Assembly: GCF_050947335.1 (NCBI RefSeq)
Contig: NC_134983.1
Coordinates: 2,852,001-2,916,000, forward strand
From: Megachile rotundata
Taxonomy: Eukaryota > Arthropoda > Insecta > Hymenoptera > Megachilidae
Direction of reading: 5' to 3'
DNA length: 64,000 nt
Below, one piece after another: positions 34,510 through 47,499 of this stretch. Made by a program: the position numbers and the translations under genes. Under the pieces are notes generated by a model, which did not search any database, was not told the origin of the DNA, and saw only the letters and a list, made by a program, of their open reading frames with translations. Each line of letters starts with the position of its first letter. Positions within the stretch are counted from its first letter, which is position 1.

Positions 34510-35750
34510 AAAATTGTAATGAAATGAATAAGAAAAAACAGAAATCTCATATTTTTAAAAAATATAAAAAGTTCGAATAATTAAAAGTGGTACTTTTATT
34601 AAATATGAAATAGAATTCAATAATTTTTAAAATCTGAATAATTTAATATATAGAAATCAATATATCTTTCAAAATATATATTTATGCAACTCAAAGTTTC
34701 GTTCCATGATCAAAGTGTGAAACGAACGATAGTAGCAGGTGTTTTAGCTCGTATACGTATAAAATCTTTCTTATCTTGTTTCCAGCTTTTATAGCTCAAT
34801 ATCCTTTCACACATTTTTACGAAGTTCTTTTCTATCAATGAAATTTTGTTTCACTTCATTAGGATAGCGATAATTAGGTCACTTTACGGTCGATCAAACA
34901 ACACCTTGTTAAGTTCTTGCTACGCTGATGTCGTAATTAGATTTTAATGAATCATAAATGATTCCACCTCAATAATTTGCCATCTTATCTAATGTTAATG
35001 AGACGAAATAATATACTTATAACGAAATTGAAAAGATACAACCGTTTGGAGTAAAAAAAAATGGAGAAGACAAACATTATTTTCTAAATACTACTAATTC
35101 TTTAATTATTTTAATTAATTTGTAATTTTTCATTATAAAGATATTTTAATCTTAATTATATTTATTTTTATTAAACTTTCCCAGCAGCGTCCTTCGATTA
35201 TTTATTCCAATTACACTAAAAAAATTCCGACCATCAAAATCTCGATTTTCTTCCATAAAAATAAGAAAAAATAAGTAAAATAGTAAAGATGTTAAGTATA
35301 TACATCATTATCTGAAGTATCAGAAAGGCAAGTTTTTTAATACAGAAAATTTCCAACAACAAAAATTCCATTTATTTAAATTGTTATTACAACTAGCCTT
35401 GATATAAAAGGAACTACACACCTGTACAAATATATACAGTGAAACGTACAAATACTAGAACACTCGTGTGTGAGAATCTACTGAAAATAACTGGAAAATT
35501 TTCTCGAAGTTATCATGCATCCAATATGTTCTACACGTATTACTCTGAATTATAGAATCCAAAACGAAATTTACCTTTTCTCATTTACATTGAATTGCAT
35601 TGCAATTTCATGGATATAGGTAGTCTTGCTTATCAATCACTTAAAGGAAGATTTATTTCCAATCTTCAATGTAGCAAATTGCTACTTATGATAGCAACTT
35701 GAAATTTCTACCTGTTTGTTACGTATAATTTTATTAAATTGCCGGCTTGT
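34510..35750. other. AT-rich DNA, nothing assigned
   Basis: No exon-like block or array. Confidence 0.5.
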
Positions 35751-35758
35751 TACTGAAG

Positions 35759-35912
35759 ATTGCGTGTATCGTGCCGGCCGGAAGATGCGTGGGTGAAGGA
35801 ATCTTTCAATCAACCATCTGCCCATGAAATTTACCCTCGCATCGAGACCTTGATGACCTTGACCGCCTTGCGATCAACTCTTCTGGTTAAAGTCGAGGAA
35901 TCGAGAGTTTAA
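35759..35912 (+). CDS. Candidate terminal exon, 50 codons
   Basis: After TTGTTACTGAAG the frame runs (phase 2 in) as LRVSCRPEDAWVKESFNQPS... and ends LLVKVEESRV then TAA. Codons are balanced in a G+C-richer patch. There is no ATG, and the acceptor tract is only moderately pyrimidine-rich. Without an upstream partner it remains a candidate. Confidence 0.22.
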
Positions 35913-36643
35913 CGGTACCGTTCGTCTTACGATTTACGATCGATGATAAAAGTTAAATACTTCAAGGCGAAGGGAATGCAATCGAAATTATCGGAAACTG
36001 GATGAATTCCCGATATTTACATAATCTTTTAAATAATCTTTTATCGAAGCTAAAAACAAACTTTTATTTTATTAAAGACTTCAAGTAATTTAATTAAAGA
36101 ATCTAAATTTACTGAGAGTCTTACTTGAATTTAATTGGCAATTAAAATAGTTTGTAGCAGTCCATCCATTTATAAAATTAATATTATTTTTCATTTTTCT
36201 ATATTTTTATTTATTTACGTTAATTTGTATAATTCTTATTTGTTCTTTATTCATATTTTAAGCTTCTGTATTATTTTTATTTATATTTTGTGCCTTCCTA
36301 TTATTTTTAATTTCTTTCTGAAATCTACTGTTTCACAAAAGTGACACAATTATCCATTAATAATTTTTGAAAAATTTTTCAACATATCATTAAGTATAAT
36401 ATAAAATAGGGAATTATGTATTTTTATTTAAAAATATACGTTAATTTTATTTGTTATTAATTATTCCAATATCACTGACCACTGATTTACCGAGCGATCA
36501 AAATTTCTCTTAGGTGCAGTTTATAAAATACATTTCTGTTATTACTGCTAATAAATTTAATTATAACGTACGTATAATTATAACCCTGTCATAACGTACA
36601 AAGGTAATAAGTGTATTAATTAGTAATATAGCAACCAAAGATT

Positions 36644-36853
36644 TCAAACAAATGTTATAAAACCCCGTAGCAAGAGAATTGTTAAAAAGATACTGTGATG
36701 TATCGATATGATAAAGATACTTCGTTTCATAGTTTCACTATCGTTCCATCGTAAAATGCGGCTTGAATGAACGGAAATTGAGCAATGAAGATACGAACGA
36801 GTGTGTATATCGTTAACAATGCAAATGAAACGATCCGCATAGGAAATATTCAT
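36644..36853 (-). CDS. ATG-initiated 69-aa ORF, unknown
   Basis: MNISYADRFICIVNDIHTRS... with a hydrophobic C-terminal part (IFLTILLLRGF) to TGA. It lies 75 bp downstream of the minus block ending at 36928. No splice or family support. Confidence 0.18.
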   Translation of the reverse strand: MNISYADRFICIVNDIHTRSYLHCSISVHSSRILRWNDSETMKRSIFIISIHHSIFLTILLLRGFITFV

Positions 36854-36927
36854 AGTAACTCCCGTAGAAATATTTCTAGGACAAAGAAAATAGTCCTATT
36901 AGGGACATCTCTAAGTAGCTGAATAAG

Positions 36928-39874
36928 TTATTTAATTTTGTTTCTTTGACTCGAGTCATTATCACCGTGGAAACTCGTCCATTTGTGATGTAGATGAGCC
37001 GTTATCAGTAAGCCAACTCCGACGCAGATAAAATTCGATGTCAATGAACGCTCCTTTCTAACTGTCTTCCGTGTTAGACATTTTTGTCCTAATTGGCTGC
37101 GAAGCTTGTGAGCGCATAAACGTAACCGCGTATCCATCGACCAACAAACAAATCTACCTGTACCCCTTTAACGATGAGTCTGATCATTTTCATGCTGATG
37201 AGTTCTTCCTGTTATCTCGACTTTGATAAGACCTGGAAGATATTAGCAGGACTAATTACTTTCTCTCCCGTTGGACGTTCCAATTAAACTCTCATGATCA
37301 ACAATGATGTAGAGATTTTGTGAATCTGATACCTATAATTTTCGTTCATGCGATCGAATCTTCACAGATAGTTACGTGTTATCGATTGAACAACCATGAA
37401 ATCTGGATGGATTTCAAGATTTCTAATTTCATATTGCAGAAATTGTTACTCATTTTTATAATACTAGTACGCACACACAAAATTGAGTGAATCAAGTAAA
37501 TTTGTTTGTCTGGTTATCTGTACCACGCTACAAACCACAATTTTGTGTCATATAACTTAAAATTTTGAGGGCAGACTCATGAGACGTTACTGTGTAGTTT
37601 TTTGCGGCAATCTGACCTTTCATCATCGACGTCGATTGTCGTCGAATCGATGAAAAACCGAACTTTGGTATCATTTTCGACAATTTTTGACATATAAAAC
37701 GTCTGAAATTTCGTGAAGAGTTCACTCATCGTCGACAACTATACTTCGACGGTATTGTCGTCAATAATATGTATTGGTATCGTTCTTGATAGTTTCAAAC
37801 ACGTTTAATCGTTTGGAACGACTTTAAAATCTCTACATCTCGTACTTGCTCTACCTACTTATTTAGAGCAGGTTTTCTACAAAATACATATTGAAAGTCA
37901 CGTGCGGCACCTGGTCTGTAGACCTACTAGTAATAGAATTCATGGAATGTTTTGCATGAATCAGTATTATCGCACAATACTAAGATAATTAGTAGTTCGA
38001 GAGATATTTCAATTTTTGGTATGAAATGTTTGAATTTTCAATTTAAATATTTCATAAACAATTGACATTTTTTATATTATAATGTAATGCTTCCTTCCGT
38101 AGATACGTGTTATTTATGTTAATACTTATGTAAATACGGTTTATGTAAATACGTATTATTTAAATCGCTCAGATTTGAATTCTGAAAAATGACTCTGAAA
38201 AATGTGCTTTGCATCATGTGTCCCATCGAACAATTAATTCCATAAGTATTTTCTTGTGTTATTAATAATAATAACCCAGATATTATTATGGAAATGCGAA
38301 CATTTGAAATTTCGATATTTACGAAGTATTTTACTATAATTTCACATTATTCCTATTTTAAAATTGATAATTTCGAAAATTAGATATTTCCACATTTTTA
38401 GATTTTTTAATTTCCAAACTTTCAATTCATAACGTTTCGAAACTTCAGCAGTAATGTAAATATTAATGTTAAACTAAACAGAGCTAGTACATTATTACAA
38501 TTATTGAAGATATTTTGTGTACCGTCAAATTAACAAACTTCACTTCCCTCATACGATTAAACAAAAAGTATTTTTGTTTAATCCTAATTTAGTGGGAGAT
38601 AAAATGAAACATCTTATTAGTTAAATACTAAAGACGTTTTGTACATTTTAGGACTTGTACGAGAATTAAATTTCACGGACATCAGCACCGAAGGAATTCA
38701 CTTTCGAGCTTCTTTTGATTTAAAATAGCCACATAAATATCCTTTTTCATTAGCTGACATTTATTAAGGTTTTATCACTTCCTGTATTATATTACCTAAA
38801 TAATTATTCAATTACCCTTCGCAATTATCTCTAGTCTTTTTTTTTTTTAGAAACAGTATGGAATACAGAAAAAACATCTTTCGGTACTGAATGTCTAAAC
38901 GTAATTTATGTTCGACCATAAGGGTCGATCAGAGCAGTCCCTTATCGTGGACAATCTCTCTACGAAGCGAGTTTGCTCGAAAATATTTAAAAGATTGAAT
39001 GTTAACAAGATCAAAGAAACGACACATCGCTTTTTCCTTGTCAAGTTTTCAAATTTATCAAATTTATCTCATTTCCCTGTTTTCTCTTCTTTTTATCGGA
39101 TCATCCTATTGTATTCAGTAAAATAACTGACACAAGCTTCACATATTTTGTTTGAACCAGAAAATTATATTAATAGATTCATAAAAAGTGTGGAAAACAA
39201 AAATTTAACATTTTTAACATTTTTATTTCATATTTAACATTTTTAACTAAAAATATTTCAAGAATCAAGAAAAAGGGCTATGATTGAATAAATAGTTAAT
39301 TTAGCTCTTGTATTTTAATGATTTTTGTGTTTTTGAAGAAATTTCTATCATAATTTTAAAAGTGATTACAAGATAAATTGTTACACTTCATTTTTATTAA
39401 TTTTTCTTTTTAAGGAATCGATATGGTGTTCTTATGTCAGTAATTTCGGTTATAAAAATTTCGTCTGTAAACAGTGAGAAAGTGTTAAATTTTGTTAACC
39501 TTCAATGAAACATAGAAAAACATTGCGTGAAATGCCAGATAAAAAAATTCCGATCAGGAATGCAAATGCAACGGTGACAAGAAACTGCCGTTCCTTGTAA
39601 TAACACCTAATAGCATAGTTTTCAGCTAACAATTTCAGAACAACACGCCATGCGACAGTCATTATAACAATGTATCATTAATACTATAATCCTAACACAT
39701 CCTAATATGTAATTACCGGGATAATACGTTGATTTACGTGAAATGCACTTACGTATAATGCATTACACAACAAGAATCCTTTGCGTGGCGTACTCCAATC
39801 AAATAGAAGATGCCGCACTTTCGTGCCAGCCAAGAAACGCGTACAACGTCTTATTTTTAGTATTTTACTGTCAA
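36928..39874 (-). CDS. Possible three-exon minus gene fragment (~165 aa), 5' end missing
   Basis: Exon A (39874-39753) has the best acceptor in the window: a long T/C tract then ACCATGCAG. It ends TAC|GTAAGT and reads SKILKIRRCTRFLAGTKVRH... Exon B (37738-37591) follows TATAG in phase 0. Its reading includes an internal ATG (MSELFTKFQTFYMSKIVEND... then acidic STTIDVDDERSD) and ends ACA|GTAACG. Exon C (37157-36928) follows GGGTACAG in matching phase 1 and runs 75 codons to TAA, with a membrane-like FICVGVGLLITAHL. Exon A alone is fairly well supported. Linking A, B and C rests on phase only, and the acceptors of B and C are weak. Function unknown. Confidence 0.27.
37740..39750. other. AT-rich stretch (intron if the minus chain is real)
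   Basis: 38340-38450 is a short pyrimidine-polarity octamer array. About 38690-38780 resembles the 22.3-23.0 kb repeat. A plus frame at 38908-39126 is open but has no support. Confidence 0.4.
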
Positions 39875-40099
39875 CTGCATGGTTCAGAGATAAAAGAAAA
39901 AAAGAACACACGAGGAAAGTGTAATGATCGTCGCGAGAATCATGGTAGAATTGCAACCTTATAAAACAGTGTACAAGATCTTCATCTTGATTCTTGGAAA
40001 ATTATTTCTAAGATGATAGCATTACACTGCCAAGATGTTGTGATTTAATTTCTTGCTTCGATCGAAGATACATTATACCATAAAAGTGGTTGGACTATT

Positions 40100-40920
40100 A
40101 TCCACGGTGTTTCTAGTAACTGTAACAAGCTACATCTTCTGAACGATTGGATGTAGAAAATATGTGGAAGAAGAAATTGAATGTACCCTACGTCTTTACA
40201 ATTTCAATTCCTGCAATGATACATACAAATAACTTTAAAGGCACATTGTTTTAAGGAAATTATATTTTTATGTTGATAGTTTATAAGATATCTTACATTC
40301 CAAAATTTTGTTTGAGGAAGCTGTATTCTTATGTAGAATAATTTTCAAAATATTCCGCATTGAAACAATGTACAAGATAACAAATTAATAGTTAATAAGT
40401 ATAATTAATAGAAACTATTTTTCGTGCACATCCATCTTCAAAACTTTCTACATTAAAAGAGTACACAAATAAACAAGTTAATAGTTAATAAGATATTTGA
40501 CATTTTTAAATTATATGTTTAATAAAAAATTTGATAATATCTCACAAATTATTCATCTTTTTTTACATGACGTCTCAATACTTCACAATTCAAAAAACCG
40601 ATTTCTGTAAACAAAAATGTTATGAAAGTCCCTATACACTTTTTTTAATCACACTGCGTATTTGTCTTATGATACAATAAAAACTTCATGAAATATATAT
40701 TTAACATTTTTTACAAAATACACAACTCAAAATATTTCTCGGATTATTTATTCCTTTATCATTATATTCTAATATCTTTCTTACGTAGAATTTTTGAAAA
40801 AATTAATTTACGCAAGAAATAATAAATGCAGATCTATTAAAATAATTTTGTATTTGCATTTTGTACAACTTAGAAAATTTATGACAAATGGCTGTCTAAT
40901 TTAACAAACATATACATATA
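40100..40920. other. AT-rich DNA, nothing assigned
   Basis: No exon-like block, array or hairpin noted. Confidence 0.5.
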
Positions 40921-40924
40921 TTCA

Positions 40925-41100
40925 CCAGTATTGATACTGAATATTAATTGCATTCTCAATATTGATTCTCAATATTAATTAGATTGTCAATATTAATTTT
41001 CGATTAATTAAATTCTTAATATTAATTTCCCGTATTAATTACGTTCTCAATAATAATTCTCAGTATGAATTCTCATTATTAATTACACGATCAATACTAA
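40925..41100. repeat. CTCAATATTAATT tandem repeat
   Basis: About ten imperfect copies of TCTCAATATTAATT with 0 to 5 extra bases between them. Each carries an AATATTAATT core. A low-complexity, degenerate minisatellite. Confidence 0.7.
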
Positions 41101-41429
41101 TGTATAAAGTTGTTGTATAATATAAAGTTATTCTATAAAGTTTCAGGCAATAAATTTTATGGCACAGTCTCTTAATAATCAACAAAAAAAATAATTTTTA
41201 CTTGTGTAATTCGAATCGAATTATCCAATCGAATTTCATTAAATGCATAGTTGCATTAATCAGTCGAAATATTGACAATTTCTAATTATTCATTTGTTTT
41301 AACCGTAAGTAAAAAGGCAATGAATCATTTGAATTGAAAGTTTTATTTGACCGAAACTTATTAGCCTTTTTCACTATTGCTGTTGATTTGTTAAAAAATA
41401 ATTGTGCCGTAATTAAAGCTATTTTTCCT

Positions 41430-41700
41430 TTTTATTCTTTCAGTCTCAAGCATATGCATAATCTCGTCAAGGGAAGGAAACACGAGTGAATTTATCCCTG
41501 GTCTTAGGGAATAAGTTATCGCGCATATGTAAATTGAAGAGCCCCTGTCTGACCAGGCAAAAGTAGCCCCAACAGGTCGCTAGCTCGTTTCATCGAGATC
41601 TCGCGCGGTGGTGAGGACGACGGGGGATAGAACGGCTTAATCTTCGTAATGAATGGCCCCTACTGACCGCTTAATTATTTATTTTTAATATATAACCTAA
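41430..41700. promoter_or_regulatory. G+C-richer non-coding block
   Basis: Complex sequence (GCATATGCATAAT, CAGGTCGCTAGC, ATCTCGCGCGG) without a long open frame, set in AT-rich flanks. It may be a regulatory element; no specific site could be named. Confidence 0.2.
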
Positions 41701-41984
41701 CCCAGGTTGATAGAACAGCGTTATTAGAATCAGGGTGTTTAACCCCACCACTTATACATAGTTGCATTGTAACTACTTTCGTATTCGCTAGAAACTGAAT
41801 ATTTTTCTTCGTTTTATATCGAGAACATCCGCCGCATATTTAATTCAGTGTTTATGTGCCGATATTTAAATTAACCAATCAATTGCAGGATACTATTAAC
41901 ATTGAGGAATTCATTCGCCTGAACGATATTATCACAGTAAGTTGCTGCGAGATATTTTCTTTTAGAGAGTCATATTCAACGATA

Positions 41985-42036
41985 TAAAAGATCTACCGTG
42001 ACGACTTCTCGAGTTTTAATTGCGGTAGATCTTTTA
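41985..42036. repeat. 14-bp perfect hairpin with 24-nt loop
   Basis: TAAAAGATCTACCG and its exact reverse complement CGGTAGATCTTTTA are separated by 24 bases. The stem has real G+C content. It is shorter than a usual microRNA stem, and the loop shows no extra pairing I can see. Confidence 0.7.
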
Positions 42037-42139
42037 GTATTCTAATGATGTTTCTCAAATTGTGAGATTTATGAAGAAATTGTGCGCATAGATGTCACGC
42101 ACGTTAGGGACCAACTTTCTTTATTATAGCGATATAAAT

Positions 42140-42310
42140 AGGAAGAGAATTCAAAAATTTAGATTTTTAGAAATATGTAAATGTAGATATTTGAAATTTT
42201 AGGAATTTCAAAAATTTTTGATTTTGGAAATTTAAAAATTTGGAAATTTGAAGGTTCAAGAATTTGTGAGTAGAGAAATGTGGAAATGTGAAAGTTAGGG
42301 AGTTGAAAAG
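42140..42310 (+). repeat. Degenerate octamer-type array, plus
   Basis: GGAATTTCAAAAATTT, GGAAATTTAAAAATTT and GGAAATTTGAAGG words recur every 8 to 16 bases. Confidence 0.65.
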
Positions 42311-42742
42311 TGAATTTATTTAATTATATATATTATCGTTAAAAAATATTATCAAATTTCAATACATCGAAGCAAAACGTACATTAAATCACGTACATAT
42401 TACAATATTACTTCTATGCACACCTTAATTTTTTTAGCTAATTCCTTAATTTATAAAATAGATCAAGAACGATTCTAAATGTAATGCATTGAAAGAGTGC
42501 GGAATATGTGACAAATATATTTTTCATTTCTTGTAAGTAGTAAATAAATGAAAATATATATATTCAAACAATCTATTTGTCTCAATTATTTATGATATCC
42601 AAATGTGATATTGAGCCACACTAGAGTTCAAAAGGTTGATATGTTGTCACATATTACATTGCAATAATAATATATCATAACACGATAATGAAAACAGCCG
42701 TTCTATTCCATCGGCCAAGATAATAAAAAAGTAACACTTGTT

Positions 42743-43306
42743 CTAGTATAATTTTGTCCACCGACTGTAATTTTTCACGCAATCTAGCTTCTCTTCAGTT
42801 GTAACAGATCGGAAACACCCTGCATACGTAGCTGACACGGATGACTTTCGTAAGACAAATATATATCTCTCCATAGCACCGAAAGAGTTAATGGAGCAAC
42901 GTAGATTTGACGTGACGATGCACACGGTCGAGATGTTATCCCTTGGTGAATTCCTTTTCAATGGCCGAGAGATAGGGATCTTCGATAAGCAAGTACATCG
43001 TCCGATATCATCTGACCGCGTAGTTCACACGACCGAAAGAAAGTGAAACCAGTTTGATACCGGCGCGAGAGAACGAACGTCCCTTTTTATTTCGACGCTC
43101 GTGCAGACTGGGACGCGCGATCCAGACGCGTTTATTCTGCCCCGTCCTCTCGTGGACTTCCTTTTTCCTGCGAGGAAACGAGTCTTTATCGTTCCGAGGA
43201 AAAGCGCGGCTGCTTGGGGATACGTACCGTTCAATGCTGCTCCGCGAAAGAAAATGGTTGAAAAAAACGAAAGGCGGGAAAAAAATGAAATGAGCGCGTT
43301 TGTCAT
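42743..43306 (-). CDS. 188-codon minus frame interrupted by one in-frame TGA
   Basis: ATG at 43304-43306 begins MTNALISFFSRLSFFSTIFF. A basic part follows (KRKSTRGRGRIN), then WFHFLSVV and TGA at 43025-43027 after 93 codons. The same frame continues without a stop for 93 codons more (TTRSDDIGRCTCLSKIPISR... to YSRWTKLY) to TAG. Codon texture stays balanced on both sides. Possible readings are a pseudogene with one nonsense change, stop-codon readthrough, two exons around an intron, or chance in a CpG-rich patch (plus frames at 43054-43325 are open too). A donor-like ACG|GTACGT lies in the first half. No family recognised. Confidence 0.28.
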
Positions 43307-43739
43307 TAATCGAGTCTGGTTTTAAGCTCTCGACGATTAAACTCTGATAGGAAGTTCTCGTTTCATGCTGGATCGACGCTTAGCTATCGACACAACTCGT
43401 GCTGACGTACATATGTTTGTACCAGGTACCGGGATTTTAAAGTCAAGTTTGATAAGAATCATCAGCGCTTGAAAACTGGTAAATACTTTGACGAACGAAG
43501 AAAAAACTATGGAAACATGTGTTGCCATGTTTGCGCTGCGATTGCAATCATGAGGTGATAACTTAATTGTTGCTGATGGTGTCGGGTCAAATCGTTCGTT
43601 TCGTTTTGCAACAAAAAGTGGAATCTCTATAATTCGTCATGGGAAAATATTTTGACAGAAATTAGATAATTGGTACGATTGTAATAATGGGATTTTAAAT
43701 TCTTATATAACATAGTGTTGATAGTCATATTGTGTACAG

Positions 43740-43950
43740 TTTGGATATTTGAGAATTTAGGGATTTGATAGTTTGAAAATGAGAATTTTTAATAATTTGG
43801 GAAATAAGGAATGTGAAGATTTGGAAATCTGAAGATCTAGAAATTTGAGAATTTTAGAGCTTGAAGATTTCGAAAATTTGGCATTTCAATTCAGAAATTC
43901 AAAAACTTGAAGATATTGTAATAACAGAATTTGTAGATTTTATATTTCTG
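43740..43950 (+). repeat. Degenerate octamer-type array, plus
   Basis: GGATATTTGAGAATTTAG, GGGATTTGATAGTTTG and GGAAATCTGAAGATCT words in series. Confidence 0.65.
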
Positions 43951-44450
43951 AAATTTCCAAATTTTTGGTAAATTATATAATTTTAATTTTACTAATTAAT
44001 AATTTTCGGAAATTATATTTTAAGAACATAATATTGTTCCGTGAGTAGCTGTACAAAGTATCCTAAAAATCGTGGTATAAAGAATTAATCCTGCATGTAA
44101 AAATCGGTCAAGAAGAAAGAATAATATAGTTTTAAGAAACAAGAAACAATTTTATTTTTGTAACACCGTGTAAAGCGTCTCCTAACAGCTGTAACAGTTT
44201 CAAGCAAAAATTATGTTGCTCGAAACAACACTTTCCTCATTTTGACCAAGTGAAACTAAGTTTAGTTAGCTAGAAACAGCATGGTTTCTGATTTCCGTTT
44301 CCGTATTGTGCATACCACATTGTGCGACCAGTGTGTCACATGATACGGTCGTTTTTACATTTGAATATTGCGCGCTGTCGCGTAAAGGCGTGCATAGTTG
44401 AAAATCGTTACGATACCGCGCACGCTCGGCGTCTATGAAAAATCCTACGA

Positions 44451-44668
44451 TTAGATATGCCGAGCCTCTACCTTTGCGAGCGACCTGTAAAAACGATACG
44501 GAAGAAACGCTGGAAAATTCGACGTAAAAGGATGTCGAACGTGCACGTACCCGAGGCTAATTTGCACACGAATGCACCGAGATTCCACGAATGTGAAAGA
44601 AAATGAAACCGCGCGACAAAGCCAAACAAAAAACATGCACCGTAAACTTCTTCAGTGAGGACACTCAA
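44451..44668 (-). CDS. CpG-rich minus block with two open frames and a donor
   Basis: An ATG frame (44636-44451, MFFVWLCRAVSFSFTFVESR...) and a second frame (44668-44468) overlap. The block ends at AAAG|GTAGAG (about 44472), and a T-rich acceptor, CGTTTTTACAG, lies 13 bases before it. So it may be a first exon, or promoter sequence. The N-terminus of the ATG frame is hydrophobic. Not recognised. Confidence 0.2.
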
Positions 44669-44939
44669 CGATCCTTATAATGGACCCTTTGAAGAAACTT
44701 ATGGGATCAATTGTTCACAACACGAAGGATATTTAGAATCTCCTTCGAGACACGGTGGATCCTTGGACTGCACAAAATGTTACTTGAAACCTCGAAACAT
44801 ATATACAATGTAAAAATTGCAAATCCTTTCTAACAAAAGAATTCGAATAATTGTTTACTGTTTATTTATATTCAAGATGTAAACAATTTTCGCACTTATT
44901 AGTATCGGTTACAAAGAAAAATGTGTCTTTCTAGGTTCT

Positions 44940-45470
44940 AATGGATATTAAAGAATTGAATATTTGGATACGGAAAAATTGAAAAGTTTAAGCGTGTCGG
45001 GTTAAGAAAATTATTACGCTTGTAAATTTTTAATTTCTGAACTTTGAATGTATGGATGTATGAAAATTTACTAATTTTTATATATAGGAGCTCTGAAATT
45101 TTGCAATTTTGGAATTTGTTAATTTAAAAAATTGAAAATTTGGTAATTTGGTAATTTGGTAATTTGTAAATTTGAAAAGTTGATAATATGGAAATTTACT
45201 ATATATAGTAATTACAATTTTTATGCAGAATAATTCTAAATTTATGAAATCTGTAAATTTGTAAATTTAAAAAATTAGAAATATAGAAATTTGATAATTT
45301 AAATCTTGGGAATATAGAAATTTAAAAATGTTTATACAGTGACGTTCTGAAATTTTTTAGTTTGGAAGATTGAAAATGTGGACATTTGGAAATGTGAAAA
45401 ATTAGGAATATGGAAATTGGACATCTTCAATTTTGATGTTACTTTCGTAATTCGGTAATTTATTGAATAT
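44940..45470 (+). repeat. Degenerate octamer-type array, plus, with a clean GGTAATTT run
   Basis: Long array of AATTTGGAAATTT variants. At about 45139-45170 the unit is nearly perfect: four copies of GGTAATTT, which fixes the period at 8. Confidence 0.75.
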
Positions 45471-45479
45471 TGAAACAAT

Positions 45480-46950
45480 TATTTCTATAGTTCTTAAGTT
45501 TAATGATTACAAGAGATGTACGAAATTTTAACGTACCACACATTAATTTGGAGAAAGTCAGAAAGTGTTGAACCTTTACTAAACACAATAGCTCCTAGTA
45601 GTGTGGTCTAATTATAAAGCTTTAGTATAGCGATAATAAATCCGTTTCGTGGCACTGAATGATGTTAAAGAGACGTAACGAATGACTTACATTGAACTAC
45701 CGCTTTAATTGATTTCGTTGTCAAGGTCTTCGGAGGATGACGAGTTGGATCTAACAATGAATTCACTTTCATTGTAAACGCTTGCGCCGTCATTCACTGA
45801 TTGCTTATAGTTTCACCCGTATTATATTTCTATTTCAATAATTATGTGACGATAATTTTCTATGTAATGCAAAGATAAATTTTACGGTAGGCGTCTTATT
45901 TTATCCTCTTTATGTCAGACGCACGAATATAATTCAGTTAATCTTAGAAATTCATGATTCTGGTATTTTTAAACGACACAATGACACACATTCATGAAAC
46001 GAGCTTGGAAATACATATTTATCATTTTGACAAATAAGAGTAATAAAAGACGGTAGTACATACAATTCAAAATGTAAACATTTATGTATATAGCAATTTA
46101 ATTTGTAAGTGATATTATAATTTAGCACTAATAGTAATCTTTACAAATTTTATTATTACTAGTTAGCCATTACAATAATTTTGCAAAAAATGAAGTATAG
46201 TCTACATCAATTTATATAGTATTTTGTACAATTTTGATCCATGTCAATTACAAACTGGGTATTATGATTATTTACTATACTACTATATTTGTTTATTTCA
46301 TTCAGTATTTTACTTGCAAGAAAAAAACCTGTTTACACATAAACGAATAGTATTAATAAAAAGTTATAGAGAAAATTCGGTGTGACAACTGTAACACAAA
46401 ATATATGTAAGAGTAGATAAACATTGGATTCTATTAGAAAAACAAGAGAACACTGAATGAAGATATTATTATTACATAATATTAGCAAATTAACAAATTA
46501 ATAAATTATTATTTCTTCTCAAATATGTAATAATTAATTAATTGTTATTATAATTAAGTTGGGAGGTAAGAACTTAATTATAATAATCAATTATCAGTTG
46601 TCTAAAAATTATTAGTATGCAAACCTTATTAAACATTAACTATTAACTTTACATTTTTCATTTTTATGTTATAGATTTTAGATGCTTCTTAATGGGTTTA
46701 ATATAGTTTACTAAGAGTTTTAACAAAATACGTTAATTTAAAAAGTTACTTTCTGAAGATAATTATTACCACGATCCACTAATATTAATTTATAAATATC
46801 AATTTCTTATATTCACAATTCTCAAAAAACAAAATGTTTTAATTTCTAAGCTTGAAATTAATATGTTGTATCTATATTTAAAAATTTTCTAAATATTTAA
46901 AAACGTATGTTGAATTATTTATGTTGAGTTTAAGTCATACTAAATTTTTT
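45480..46950. other. AT-rich DNA, nothing firm
   Basis: At 45660-45790 a minus ATG frame of 27 codons runs into CAAT|GTAAGT, while plus reads an acidic tail (SEDDELDLTMNSLSL). Both are too short to call. Confidence 0.35.
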
Positions 46951-46959
46951 TATTTTTAA

Positions 46960-47420
46960 CTTTTTAATTTTTAGATCTCAACTTTATAAATTGAAAGTTA
47001 AGAAGTTAATATTCTTTGAAATATTCTTTGAAATTTGAAATAATTTTCAAATTCCACAACGACAAATTTCCAGATATTCAAATTCTGTAACCAACAAGTA
47101 TACAGATTCTCAATTTTTTAAATTCCCTAATTACTCAAACCTCATATTTCTGAATTACCACAACTCTCACTTCTTAAATCCTTGAATTTCTACGTCTCCA
47201 AATTCTTAAGTTCCAAAATCTCAGAATCCGAGATTCATAAATTTCCAAATCCCTAAATTAGTAACCCCAAATACACAAATTCAGACATTCCTAAATCCCC
47301 AAATATCTAATTTCTCAATTTTCAAATTTTCTAGTTCACAAATTTCCAAATCTTCAGATTCCTAATTTCAAAAACTACGAATTTTCCAAATTCTCAATGT
47401 CTTAATCTCCTCATCCTCGA
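46960..47420 (-). repeat. Degenerate octamer-type array, purine strand minus
   Basis: Plus strand shows AAATTCCACAACG, CAAATTTCCAGATATTC and CCCTAAATTAGTAAC words about every 8 to 12 bases, mirror polarity to the 44.9 kb array. Confidence 0.7.
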
Positions 47421-47499
47421 ATACCTAAAATCACTATCATAACAACATATCCTAACGACGCGACGTCCTGACCGAACAGCGAAAAAGGTTAAATCGAAC

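Noticed and set aside
45660..45790. Short minus ATG frame running into CAAT|GTAAGT, and an acidic plus tail over the same DNA
   Set aside because: Under 30 codons each with conflicting strands; not enough to call.
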